Shown here: positions 23,690 through 34,511 of the stretch, in pieces | How positions within the stretch are numbered: position 1 is the stretch's first letter | Layout of the letters: every line of letters starts with the position of its first letter | NCBI GenBank assembly: GCA_963662155.1 | Contig: OY759261.1 | Location: forward strand, 34,603,022 to 34,667,021 | DNA: 64,000 nt | Source: Lamellibrachia columna | Lineage: Eukaryota; Annelida; Polychaeta; Sabellida; Siboglinidae | Direction: 5' to 3' | Translations under genes and position numbers: made by a program | Notes under the pieces: generated by a model | Database searches by the model: none | What the model was told of the DNA's origin: nothing | Seen by the model: the letters and a program-made list of their open reading frames with translations, nothing else

Positions 23690-26470
23690 AGATTGCCATC
23701 TCGAACAACAAGTTCCAGATGGCAAGTGGACAAGGAAGCCATTGGCTTATCGAGAGTCCAACAATTTTCTCATCTATGTGTAGCCCGCCCTTATCAGATA
23801 TCTGTCAATTCTATTTTTAAACATATTCACACTACTAGCATTAACACAATCATTTGGCAGTTTGTTCCATTCATTTATCACCCTCTGTGAGAAAGAGTAC
23901 TTTCTCAGGTCCAACCTACACTGCTCCTTAACTAATGCTGCTTTGTGTCCTCTGGTTCTACTGCCTTCTTTAAGTTTGAAGAACATATTCCTATCAACAT
24001 CCTCATAACCGTTCACTATTTTAAACACTTCTATTTGGTCTCCTCTTAGTCTCCTGGTCTCTAGTGTTGTCAAACCACATTGTAATAAGCGACTTTCGTA
24101 ACTAAGGTCTCTTAATTCTGCAATCATCTTAGTTGCTCTTCGTTGTATTCTTTCTAGCTTATCTATGTCTTTTTTTACGATATGGCCTCCATGCTTGAAT
24201 ACAATATTCCAAATGTGGTCTAACTATTGCTTTGTACAGGGGTACAATTAGATGTTTCTCCTTATACGTGATAGTTCTCCTAATTAGCCCTAGAATTTGA
24301 TTTCCTTTCGAAGCAGCAATCCCACATTGCTCTGAAACTTTCATGTCAGCATTAAATGTTACTCCTAAATCGTTTTCTTGTGTGGTTCTACCTAGTACAG
24401 CATCCCCCATTTTATATTCCTCGTCCATATTTCCATGTCCTATGTGTATACATTTACACTTCCCAAAATTGAATAACATTTGCCATTTTTCTGACCATTT
24501 AACTAATTTTTCTAGATCATCCTGTAAACTTTGTTTATCTGTATCATTAGTAACCTTTCTGAATACTTTTGTGTCATCTGCAAATTTGAGTACTTTGCTA
24601 GATATGTCATCCTCCAAATCATTTATATATATTAAAAACAGTATAGGGCCTAACACTGATCCCTGTGGTACCCCACTCAAAACAGATTTCCAGTTTGAAA
24701 TCTTACCATCTACTATTACTCTCTGTCTTCTGTGTGTAAGCCACTTTTCTATCCAGTTGATTACATCATTGCCTATACCATGGGCTTTTAGTTTAAGTAA
24801 CAATCTTTGATGTGGCACTTTATCGAAAGCTTTCTGAAAATCTAAGTAGACAACATCCACTGGTGACCCGTCATCTACCCACTTTGTAATTTCTTCTAAA
24901 AAACATAAGAGATTGGTTAGACATGACCTTGCTTTTAGGAACCATGTTGAGATGTATTTATTAATTTATGTTTTATGAGGAATTCCACCATGTGATCTCT
25001 AATTAATGTTTCGAGTAATTTACATACAACTGATGTTAAACTCACTGGTCTGTAATTTTCTGGCTTCTTCCTCGATCCCTTCTTAAATAGCGGCGTAATG
25101 TTTGCTTCTTTCCATTCTGAAGGAACTATTCCTTCTTCTAGTGACAAGTTAAATAAATTTGCAAGTGGTGTACTAATTTGATCAACAATTTCCTTTAGCA
25201 GTGTTGGTGGTATCCCATCAACTCCAGGTGATTTATTATCTTTCATCTTCTTAATTTTCTTTGCTATCATTTCAGGAGTTACAAATAACTGCCCTAAATG
25301 TTCTGATTTATTGCCCTCAAATTTAGTCAATGGAACTGGAAGTGAGCTGATATCTTCTGTGGTAAAAACTGAGCTAAAATACTCATTCAGGACCTCTGCC
25401 ATTTGGAACCCACCTGAAATTATGTTTTCACTGTTGTTTTCCAGTGGTCCGACCTTATCTCGAACTTTCTGTTTACTCCTTACATAAGCATAGAAACTCT
25501 TGCTGTCATTTGTTATATTACCTGCCAATTTTTTTTCAAAGGTTCTTTTAGATTTTCTAATTTCAGTTGTAGCTAGGTTAAGTGCCTCTTTATAGTTTGT
25601 GTAGTCTTCTACATTTCCAGTGTGTTTATAGACCTTCCACAGCATCTGTTTGTGAGCAATTTTTCTAATAGCTTCTTTTGACAGGTGTTTTTTCCTGGAT
25701 CTTTTCCCTTGTTTTCTTAATGGAATAAATTTCTCAATAATGCCCTCAATCTCATATTTTAAACAAGTCCAGCATTCTGTTGCTGTCTTGTTCTTCAGCA
25801 AGTTATTCCAATCTATATTTGCTAGATATGTTCTCATCACTTTATATTTGCCTTTGTTGAAGTTCCTCCTCCATTGTTTTTTATATGTATTCCCTGTTTT
25901 TACTTTTATATTAAAATGGATTTGGTTATGGTCACTTGAACCCAAAGGTTCGTGTACTTTAACATTGTCAACTAATTCATTTTGAGAAGACAAAATTAAA
26001 TCTAACACATTCCCACCTCTGGTTGTTTCCAAGACATGTTGAGTAAGGAAACAATCCTGTGTTAGAAGTAGAAACTGATGGTCGTCACCTCCAGCACTTT
26101 CTAATGATTCCCATTGTATATGGCCATGGTTAAAATCACCCATTATAACACATTCTCCCTTGCTCACCTCCCTTATCGCCTTTTGTAATTTTACATCTTC
26201 CTCTTGTCCTATGTTAGGACTACGATAAACTAGTCCTATTGTTAATGTTGAGTTCCTGGTAACTATGTTACACCAAATTGCTTCCACACTATCTGCTTCA
26301 CTTTTCAGTGTAATTTCATATGCTTGGATAGATTCTTTAATATACAAAATTACTCCACCTCCCCTTCTTTCTCGTCTATCCTTCCTAAACATTACATAGC
26401 CTGTCAGTGCTAACTCAGCATCTACTATATCTTCATTTGCCCATGATTCTGTGATGCCTAGCATTGTCGC
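23690..26470 (-). mobile_element. CR1/jockey-type LINE, nearly intact ORF2, 5'-truncated
   Basis: The minus-strand frame 26473-24935 (512 codons) begins inside the AP-endonuclease (LGITESWANEDI), with GDFNHGHIQWES and GSSDHNQI (catalytic SDH). It runs on into RT motifs NKSPGVDGIP and RPVSLTSVVCKLLE. Frame 24860-24159 has LDFQKAFDKVPHQ, SGVPQGSVLGPILFLIYIND and KFADDTKVF. Frame 24127-23774 gives the C-terminus (KYSFSQRVINEWNKLP). Comparing frames, one base is missing near 24930 and one extra A lies in an A-run near 24175; otherwise the reading is continuous. The 3' end carries two or three copies of a GATTTAACAA tail (23670-23700). The 5' truncation is at about 26470, where flanking DNA starts. 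Confidence 0.92.
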
Positions 26471-27310
26471 CATCTAGCGACTATCGTGAAAATAACGTTT
26501 GTACCCAAAACAGGAAGTTCGCTACGTTATACACTGCATAGAACATACCTCCTTACTCAGCCAGACGGGCATCATACAAATCAAACACGATAACACTTTA
26601 AAAGAGTTGATTATAGTGTTTTGAGAATCATGACAAATTCTATACAATAGAAGCAAGATGTACTGGCAGAGATTATATCGCTCACGCAGATACAACACAC
26701 TTATTTATCTAGACACTATAATGTAACTTGCACTACATAAAAGTCTTGAAGACTCAAATACACAATAATTTTGAAATGCAACGTTTCACCAACCTCAGTC
26801 ATGGGTGGAATAGATATTTCAGAACAAGCAATTATAAGCACGCCACATAAAAAAGATCTTCTTGACGTAATCATCTATAAACAGCGTGCCCACTGATCTC
26901 TCCACCAAGCATATAATAATAATATTATCAGCACTATATGGCGCATAAAATCAAACAGGGCTTGCCTCTCGCACAACCAACAATGTCGTTCGATTAAATA
27001 AACTGGTACAAAAATGTACAACATGAAGTAGGACATTATGTTAATTAAACAACCGTAAGATTAAAAGGTGGCATCCCACAGTGGTTATTACATAATATAC
27101 AAACACATACAACATAATATGTCTCAAACAAGTTATGCGACAAAGACGCGATCTATTACACAAACATAGCAGTATCGCCATCTAGCGACTATCGCGAAAA
27201 CAAATTATGCACCCTAAACTGGGAATTCGCTACATTATACATTGCATGGAATGTACCTCCTAAATCAGACACACGGGCATCATGCAAATCAAACATGATA
27301 ACACTTAAAC
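26470..27310. repeat. Direct repeat pair, about 130 bp, 0.7 kb apart
   Basis: 26470-26602 and 27177-27312 both read CGCCATCTAGCGACTATCG, AAGTTCGCTAC or AATTCGCTAC, then CAGACGGGCATCAT or CACGGGCATCATG, ATCAAACA-GATAACACTT. One copy directly borders the truncated LINE. Between them is 26865-27120, a dispersed repeat related to 3370-3650. No coding content is seen in this block. Confidence 0.75.
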
Positions 27311-27614
27311 CGATGATGACACATTTCTTAGATAAAACCACATCATCGTCAGACAGAACGTTTATGGCTGAAAAAAAATCGTGAGTAATTTCTCCCCAAT
27401 GCCATGCCCATGGCAATGGAAAAACATTACATTTCACAATTTACTCCGTGCGTGTATGCATGCGTTCATGTGTGCGTGCGCATCCGGTAGAAAGGTGGAT
27501 ACTTAGAAGTCCAGCCGCCTTGTGTCTTTTGGGGAAACTGGGAACCCTTTTTCTGGATTTGGATCCGCCCGTTTGCTGGGAGTGACGTTCATTGTTGGTT
27601 GACCAAGGCAGGGT

Positions 27615-30600
27615 TCAAACCCATCCTTCGCTTTCGCAAACATCGGCGTATGACGGTGGCGCCTCCTGGGGAACAATACGCGCAAGTGGCGCCTCCTCGG
27701 GAACGGTCGGCACACAATCTGGTAATGTCCGGTGATCGCTTTCCGCATTACCGATATCCGTCGTCATTGCGTAACTAGGCGGACGACCGTGATCGTCTAC
27801 ATGTCGAGATTCCTGCTCAGTTGATGTAATCGAGCTGAAAACAAAAGACCACAGGAATAATATACTATGTGTAACTGAACGGTGCCACGACATTAACACT
27901 TGGGGTGTGTTACGGAACTCAAGCTCCCGTCTCCCACCTGTTTTGGAGGACAACCTCCCATCTCCCACCTGTTTGTGGGACCAATCTCCCACCTCCCGCC
28001 ATTCGTGAGAGTCCACCTCACATATCCTACCTCATTTTGATGCCAACCTCCCAATTTTTTTTAGGACCAATCTCTCATCTTCCACTTTCTGACACACCCC
28101 TCACATTTCATCAGTTTATTTGGAAGCCACTTAACACACTGCCAGAATGCAATCGTCGAGACAAATTCCACTTTTTATGGGTATTTCTTGTGTGTCCAAT
28201 GCATGTTATTGAACGCAACGTATTTAGCGTATCGATTGACACTTACTAAGCATATATTTTTACAAGAACAACTGATTTCATTTGAGGTGAATCTTGTGTA
28301 ACTTAATTTGGTTTATAAAGGGTGTTATTTTTACTGAAGTCTAACACTTTTTCTTGCGGAAGATCAGTAAGATAAGTGATCAAGGATGGTTCATTGGCAA
28401 TGTACTGAGTGCCCCTCCCCCGGTCATCAACTGTGACATTATATATCCTGGTTTGTAAGTATGTGATGTTACTGTCAGGGCCAATCCGTATTGTTAATAT
28501 CAATATATAAATCCGTACATACATTAGTAACTTCATATATTCTATGATTAAAAATTGCAATCTAGTATTGTTTCCTTGGTGTAATTCTAGAAGTGTTTTA
28601 TAACCCATACATCCATATACCCATATATAATGTTAAACTTCTAATCTGGTGCTAAAATGTTAGCTCAAATGGACTCGAGCGTCGTGAATAAGGAGCAGTC
28701 AGGCACGATGCATGGTTATTCAATCACCCATCATAGCTGTTCTCAAGGTAAAAAGGACGTTTGACAACATTCTTCACTTTTACCGACATGGGAGACTATC
28801 GTCGGTATGGCGGCGCACGTGAAGATTGTCATACACGATGCTTCACGTAAAACTCAGCCCATTACTCAATATATTCATGCCATTTCTGTAACCTACCCGA
28901 AGTTGTCTAGAAAGATATAATAAAAAATGTGGAGAAAAACAATCCGAAAAAACGTCGATAACCGCAATCGTTCCAAATCGCCCCGATTTGAGGTATTGGG
29001 AAACCACATATGTCGTTGTAATAACCATCCTCGCCACCAGGAGCTTCTGACTACATCAGTTAGTACTCATGGCAGATCGACCTGTTGAAACATAGAAATG
29101 TCAGTTGTTTTGATAACCAATAATCTGCTCGCTCAGATTTGCAAGGCTCGCAGACGGGAACTTATCTGTAATTGGTGGACCCGTCGTCGCTGGTCGGACG
29201 TGTACAAATGAGCATTTCGTGGGAACGCTCTTTGAAGTTTGGGTGAGGACGCGTCTAGTTCTCCGAAACACGACGACCAAGACAGGGAGTGAGACTAAGT
29301 ACAGATGATTCAGCGTGCATCGACACTTTGAGTGGGACAAATCCACTTTTCATCGGGCCGATCTGTACTGTAGTAAGTATTACCACCCCTGGCTAACGAT
29401 GATGTATCAAACCCTCAGACAGACGACTCGATTTTTCGCCTTGGAATTCCGGCATGCTGAACGACCCATACTATACAGACAGTGGGATAGATGAGATTCC
29501 CATCATGTGCGACAGAGGGTGTGTGACGAAAGGAGACTATACAGTTCGGGACATAAACACCGTGCCAACGAATCGTCTATTAAAAGGGGAAGTGTTTTTT
29601 CCAGCAGATCAAATAAGCAGGAACAACCAGTACAGTCGCCTGTTCCGCGGACACACGATGTGTTCCGAATGTGGCCTCGTCCAAAGTCAATATTTAATGC
29701 ATATATTTTTTGTATGTATTTTTCTGAATTCTGCACAGCTGTGTCCGCAAAAATGGCATAGACTATTATATGACAAATTCAACAGATTGTTTTGCTAAGG
29801 GTACCAACCTTGACCTTTCGGCACACTGACGAGAAAGGACATTGAACATTCGGACGAGAGCCACGCAAAAGGCAACAGCGATTACGAGGCCGAACACTAC
29901 AAGCATAACGACGAACACAGCGTTCATGCCGACGCGTTTTTTTGTTCCGTCTGAAAGACAAATAGTAAATATAAACCACGAGTTTCTTCAAACTACATCT
30001 ATTGATTTACTCACTCAACGTTGAGTGAAGTAAATCAATAGATGTCGTTAGAAGAGAATCGTGATTCATATATTATCTACCAACTAAATGTACATTTTCA
30101 CGAATAGTAAACTTCATGTCTTAGTATTTATTGCAGTAGTGTATTTAGTAGCAATGTTGTACTTCGGGTCTTAGTCTTTATTGCTGTAGTATATTTAGCA
30201 GCAATGTTGTACTTCATGTCCTAGTCTGTATTGCTGTAGTATATTTAGTAGCAATGTTGTACTTCATGTCGTAGTCTTTATTGCTGTAGTATATTTAGTA
30301 GCAATGTTGTACTCCAGGTCTTAGTCTTTATTGCTGTAGTATATTTAGCAGCAATGTTGTACTTCATGTCTTAGTCTTTATTGCTGTAGTATATTTAGTA
30401 GCAATGTTGTACTTCATGTCTTAGTCTTTATTGCTGTAGTATATTTAGTAGCAATGTTGTACTTCATGTCGTAATCTTTATTGCTGTAGTATATTTAGTA
30501 GCAATGTTGTACTTCATGTCTTAGTCTTTATTGCTGTAGTATATTTAGCAACAATGTTGTACTTCATGTCTTAGTCTTTATTGCTGTAGTACATTTAGTA

Positions 30601-31459
30601 GCAATGTTATACTGCATGTCGTAGTCTTTATTGCTGTAGTAAGTTTCCCAATAAACATCGCACCCAAGTTGAAATCGTTGATCATGAGTCAGCAAAGGGG
30701 ATGATATGCTAAAGGGGACTGTCACTGACGGTTCGACGAGGGACACAGAACGGAAACAAAGAGGCAATGAAGAAGCCAAATAGACGACGCATCAGCACGA
30801 GCAACGAGGAGGAAGCAAAGGCGTATGTCATACTTAATGAACTGTTAACCACGTAAGGAGTGGGTACAGTGTTAATTGTACAATGGTTGCACGCCAGGAG
30901 TAGGTTGTTTTATCTGCCCCAACAACTAGTCCGAGAGTGACTAAGTGATGCAGGTTTGTTTAATGTTTGGATTAAATTATAATGCATTTGTTTTATAGAT
31001 ACACATGTAGCAATAGTTTACTTCATTTCAATATTCGTATTTCATAAATGGGGTAAGACTGTTGCTGTTATGGGGCAAGACGCCCCCGAGGGATTCTTGT
31101 TCCATAAGAGGGGCGTCATTCCCTAGACCAGTGGCAAGATGCCAACTCTGGACAATATATTTAATTAACGATTACATGCAGTTGACAATCGTCACTAATG
31201 TTTTTGGTATTACATGCTATAATCACACAACAATCGCATAACGGCATATATACCTTTTCCCCGTAAGGGCGGCTCCGTGCCCCGTCCTACCCCATTGGTA
31301 CAGTTGTGCTCGTCAGATCTGTCCGAGCAGTCGTATTCGCCGTCGCAAAGCCAGCTGGGTGACAGACAGCTCAGTGCCCCCCGTCGGTAGCAGTAAAAGC
31401 ATTCAGAGGCGTTGGGTGGGAGAGTCGTCCACAAATACGTCGTCTGCCTCGTGCCATTC
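27615..31459 (-). CDS. LDLa / transmembrane / PPSY-tail membrane protein gene, left-arm copy
   Basis: Proposed exons on the minus strand: 31459-31254 (LDL-receptor class A domain), 29950-29809 (transmembrane), an optional cytoplasmic exon starting at 29254, and 27834-27615 (tail, stop TGA). The LDLa exon has six cysteines, SWLCDGEYDCSDRSDEHNC and the acidic Ca-binding residues. Its in-phase donor is AAAAG/GTATAT (phase 1), matching the TTTCAG/AC acceptor of the membrane exon. That exon has about 24 hydrophobic residues (NAVFVVMLVVFGLVIAVAFC) between charged ends and a phase-2 donor (TCAAG/GTTGGT) matching both candidate next exons. The tail has two PPSY motifs, the PY motif that binds WW domains such as those of Nedd4-type ubiquitin ligases. 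The inferred topology is an outside LDLa and an inside PY tail. No signal-peptide exon was found, so the gene may be incomplete. Confidence 0.68.
27920..28100. repeat. Degenerate C-rich/G-rich intronic repeat next to the tail exon (left arm)
   Basis: Irregular repeats of about 34 bp built on CTCCCATCTCCCACCTGTTT. On the gene strand these are GGTGGGAGGT runs about 100-270 bp upstream of the PPSY exon. A shorter counterpart is at 46935-47020 in the right arm. Confidence 0.7.
29970..30068. repeat. Long hairpin next to the transmembrane exon (left arm)
   Basis: Inverted repeat centred on CTCAACGTTGAG: a 25-bp inner stem with one bulged base (ACATCTATTGATTTACT...) and a weaker outer stem to about 48 bp. 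On the gene strand it lies about 20 nt upstream of the membrane-exon acceptor. It is identical in the right arm and has paired changes in the third copy. Confidence 0.85.
30110..30650. repeat. 50-bp minisatellite in the intron, about 10.5 copies (left arm)
   Basis: Unit TTAGTCTTTATTGCTGTAGT-ATATTTAGTAGCAATGTTGT-ACTTCATGTC, with scattered single-base variants (AGCA, CGTAG, CTCCAGG). It is mirrored in the right arm at 44423-44963 with the same number of copies. Confidence 0.95.
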
Positions 31460-32220
31460 CTTGTGAACAAATAACACACACAATTATCGAAAATAAATCA
31501 AATATATGGAATTCCATGGATATTCTATAGAAATATATAGCATTCTACAGAGTATTGTTTGTGGCTACTGGAATTGGGACTTCGAGTTACATCATGTACC
31601 TTTTTAACTCAAAGTATTTGCTACAAATAATCAGTAACATATAACATGTTGCATATGTCATATTTGTTCGCCATTGTGCGAAAGTATGCAGAAATTAAAT
31701 AAAGCTGCCCTAAAATATGTTATGTTTCGCGTTGAATATGTATATTGGTATTTCGATATGGAATTGATAATTTGAATTGGTATTTTGGAATTGGAATTGG
31801 TATGTGTAATTGGAATTTATATAATGTAATTGAAACAAAGTCTGTACGATAATATTGTATGTCTATTATGAGACTGATAGCTAATAAGCTGGAGTACAGT
31901 AACTGAAATGGACGAGTAGGATCATGGGCGGATCCAGATGATGTCCATCTCGTGCTCGGGCACCCCTCTTTATTTCTGTCGGATGTTTGTTTATCACGTG
32001 TTAATTATATAACACGATACACCACAAGGTAGTGCCCAGCACTAATTCGTCGGATAAGTACATTTCTATAACACAAACCAGGGGAATTGCCACCTGGTCT
32101 AGTGCTGCCATTCGTCTCCCAGTCTTTCCCAGTCTGATTTTCTCCACCCTCAACCAGTCTTATCCTTGTAACAGGGCCTACCCAATGGTAAAAGCAGATT
32201 AATTTTTTAATCATATCGAC

Positions 32221-32700
32221 GTGGTTCTGGAGACGCATTTGGCGACACAAAACAATGACGTCATGTATGTCTCGAAGAGAATAAAGAAAGAAATTATTGC
32301 CATCATCTGGAAACAGATACGAAAGATGTTTTTTTATTCCATCAGTGCCGACGAGGCATGTGGCATATCAACAAAAGAACAGTTAAGCTTTGCCATGAAA
32401 GATGAAAAACATAAGATCCGTGAAGAATGATATGAGTTTCTCATGTGTTACTCCGCAGTTGCAGACGCAGCCATTGCCGAAAAGATCGAGCAGCTCGGCT
32501 TGGACTTCCGGAAGATTTACGACCAAACATGCGAAAGTGCTATTAATAAGACCGGGGGGAGGGCGAATGGTGTGGCTATTTTGATGTAGACCAATAACCC
32601 CCAAAAGCGGTGTAGACAATCATATACTGAACATATGCATCGCGAAGAGATGCAAAGTGACATAGCTCTGTCTATGCATTTATTTCATCAGTCATGACAG
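32221..32700 (+). mobile_element. hAT-type (ZMYM1-like) transposase remnant
   Basis: A plus-strand frame reads FYSISADEACGISTKEQLSF and HKIREE, then after frameshifts QLGLDFRKIYDQTCESAINK. This matches the DDE-region pattern of ZMYM1-like hAT transposases (an -SI-ADE, STKEQLS, IREEF, QLGLD-RKIYGQ order). Stops and shifts break it, and the C-terminal dimerisation region was not found. No terminal inverted repeats were recognised. Confidence 0.65.
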
Positions 32701-33098
32701 TGGCGAACGTTTTAATGACACCCATAAGTGGCAAGGAGAGCTCCAAAGCATGTCCACAGAATTGATGTATGAATCCAATATACCACTTAATTGATGGACC
32801 GTTGTAAGATGCGATGATTTCAGTGCTACGAAGTACTGGAGGCATTCGCACAACTTTACACTGGTGGTGTGGAGGTGTTCTACCGAACCACACAAGTTCA
32901 AAACTAGAATTAAATTATTTTGCAAGACAATGAATGATGCCATGAATATGCAACAATTGTATCGGGGATGGCCTAATCGACTGGATAGAACAATGGCTGA
33001 CTGACAGAAGATAGCACGTTGTAGTAGATGGGGAGGTTCCAAACTGGAAATCAGTTTTGAGTGGGGTACCAAAAGGATGAATATTAGAACATTTAGTA

Positions 33099-33104
<6 letters not shown>

Positions 33105-33168
<64 letters not shown>
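33105..33168. repeat. (TA)n microsatellite inside LINE coding sequence
   Basis: About 32 TA units occupy the place where the neighbouring copy has CTTAATATATATCAATGACT (codons for LIYIND). Sequence on both sides remains aligned. Confidence 0.9.
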
Positions 33169-33170
<2 letters not shown>

Positions 33171-33807
33171 ATGACTTGGACGATTATTATATACTCAGAA
33201 AGCTTTTGACAAAGTGCCACATCAAATATTACTACTTAAATTAAAAGTCCATGGTATCGAGGATGGCATAATCGACTGGATAGAACAATGGCTGACTGAC
33301 AGAACACAGCGTGTTGTAGTAGATGGGGAGGTTTCAAACTGGAAATCAGTTTTGAGTGAAGTACCACAAAGATCAGTATTAAGACATTTATTATTCTTAA
33401 TATATATCAATGACTTGGACGATAATATAACAAGCAACGTATTGAAATTTGCGGATGACACAAAAGTGTTTAGAGGGGTTAACATTGATGGTGATAAAAA
33501 CATTTACAAAACGATCTAATTAGTTAAATGGTCTGATAAATGGCAGATGTTGTGTAATTTTTGGAAATGTAAATGCCTACATACAGGACACGGGAACTTG
33601 GATGTAAACTATAAAATTGGAGATACTGTTCTAGGCAATAATGTAATAGAAAAATACTTACAATAAGTGCTGATATGAAAGTTTCAGAGCAGTGTGGTAT
33701 TGCAGCTTCAAAGGATAATAAAATTCTTAGGTTGATTAGGAGAAATATAACATAAAACGTAATTATACCTCTGCATAAAGCAATAATTAGGCCTCATTTA
33801 GTTAGGC

Positions 33808-33812
<5 letters not shown>

Positions 33813-33867
<55 letters not shown>
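33813..33867. repeat. (TA)n microsatellite, second one in the same LINE
   Basis: About 27 TA units after a duplicated GTTAGGCCTCATA, replacing the segment that encodes the region between RPHLEY and LERIQ in the intact family member. Confidence 0.9.
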
Positions 33868-33868
<1 letters not shown>

Positions 33869-34511
33869 TCTTGAAAGAATACAGGGGAGAGCAACTAAAA
33901 TGATTCCAGAATCGAGATGCCTTAGTTATGAAGAATTACTTAAATAATGTGTTTTAACAACCCAAGAAACAAGGCTGTTAAGAGGAGATCAAGGTGAAGT
34001 TTTTAAGATACTGAATGGGTATGAAAATATTGATAGAAATATTTTGTTCTCACTCACTCAAGAAGGTACAACTAGAGGACATGAGGTAAAATTAGTGAAG
34101 GATCAGTGTAGATTGGATATCAGGAAGTATACGTTCTCACAGAGGACAATAAATGAATGGAACAAATTATCTTCAGATTGTGTAACTGCTAGCATCGTGA
34201 ATACGTTAAAAAACAAGGTTGACACATATTTCAGGAAGACAGGTTACACATACAATAAAAAAAATTGGACTTTCGATAAGAAAATGGCTTTCTTGTCCAC
34301 TTGCCATCTGGGCATTTGCCTTGGATGGCAATCTTGCTAAATCTTATTAAATGTGTACGAACATTGATGACCGGAATGACTGTGTTGATGTATTTTAGCG
34401 GATGGTCGATTCTATGGGAATTATGTGTGGCATGTTGGAAACATGCTGTATAGCTGATGTCAGTTAAGTGGTAGTGGTAGTGGAGTAAATCCCAGCTTAG
34501 TTGGCTAATAG

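Larger units (their letters stand above)
32945..34353 (+). mobile_element. CR1/jockey-type LINE, internally duplicated and broken by TA microsatellites
   Basis: Same family as 23690-26470, opposite strand. A first RT piece (32960-33185) ends in a TA array. A second (33195-33520) keeps QKAFDKVPHQ-LLLKLK, WIEQWLTDRTQRVVVDG, FLIYINDLDDN and LKFADDTKVF, but PQGS is changed to PQRS. A later piece (34044-34260) has the C-terminus (KYTFSQRTINEWNKLSSD). The 3' end is GGCAATCTTGCTAAATCTTA. Dead. Confidence 0.85.

Noticed and set aside
29454..29798. Plus-strand frame with [21 protein letters not shown] as a gene
   Set aside because: It is antisense to an intron of the LDLa gene, is only partly open in the other copies (16.9 kb, 43.4 kb, 45.5 kb), and has no recognisable domain.
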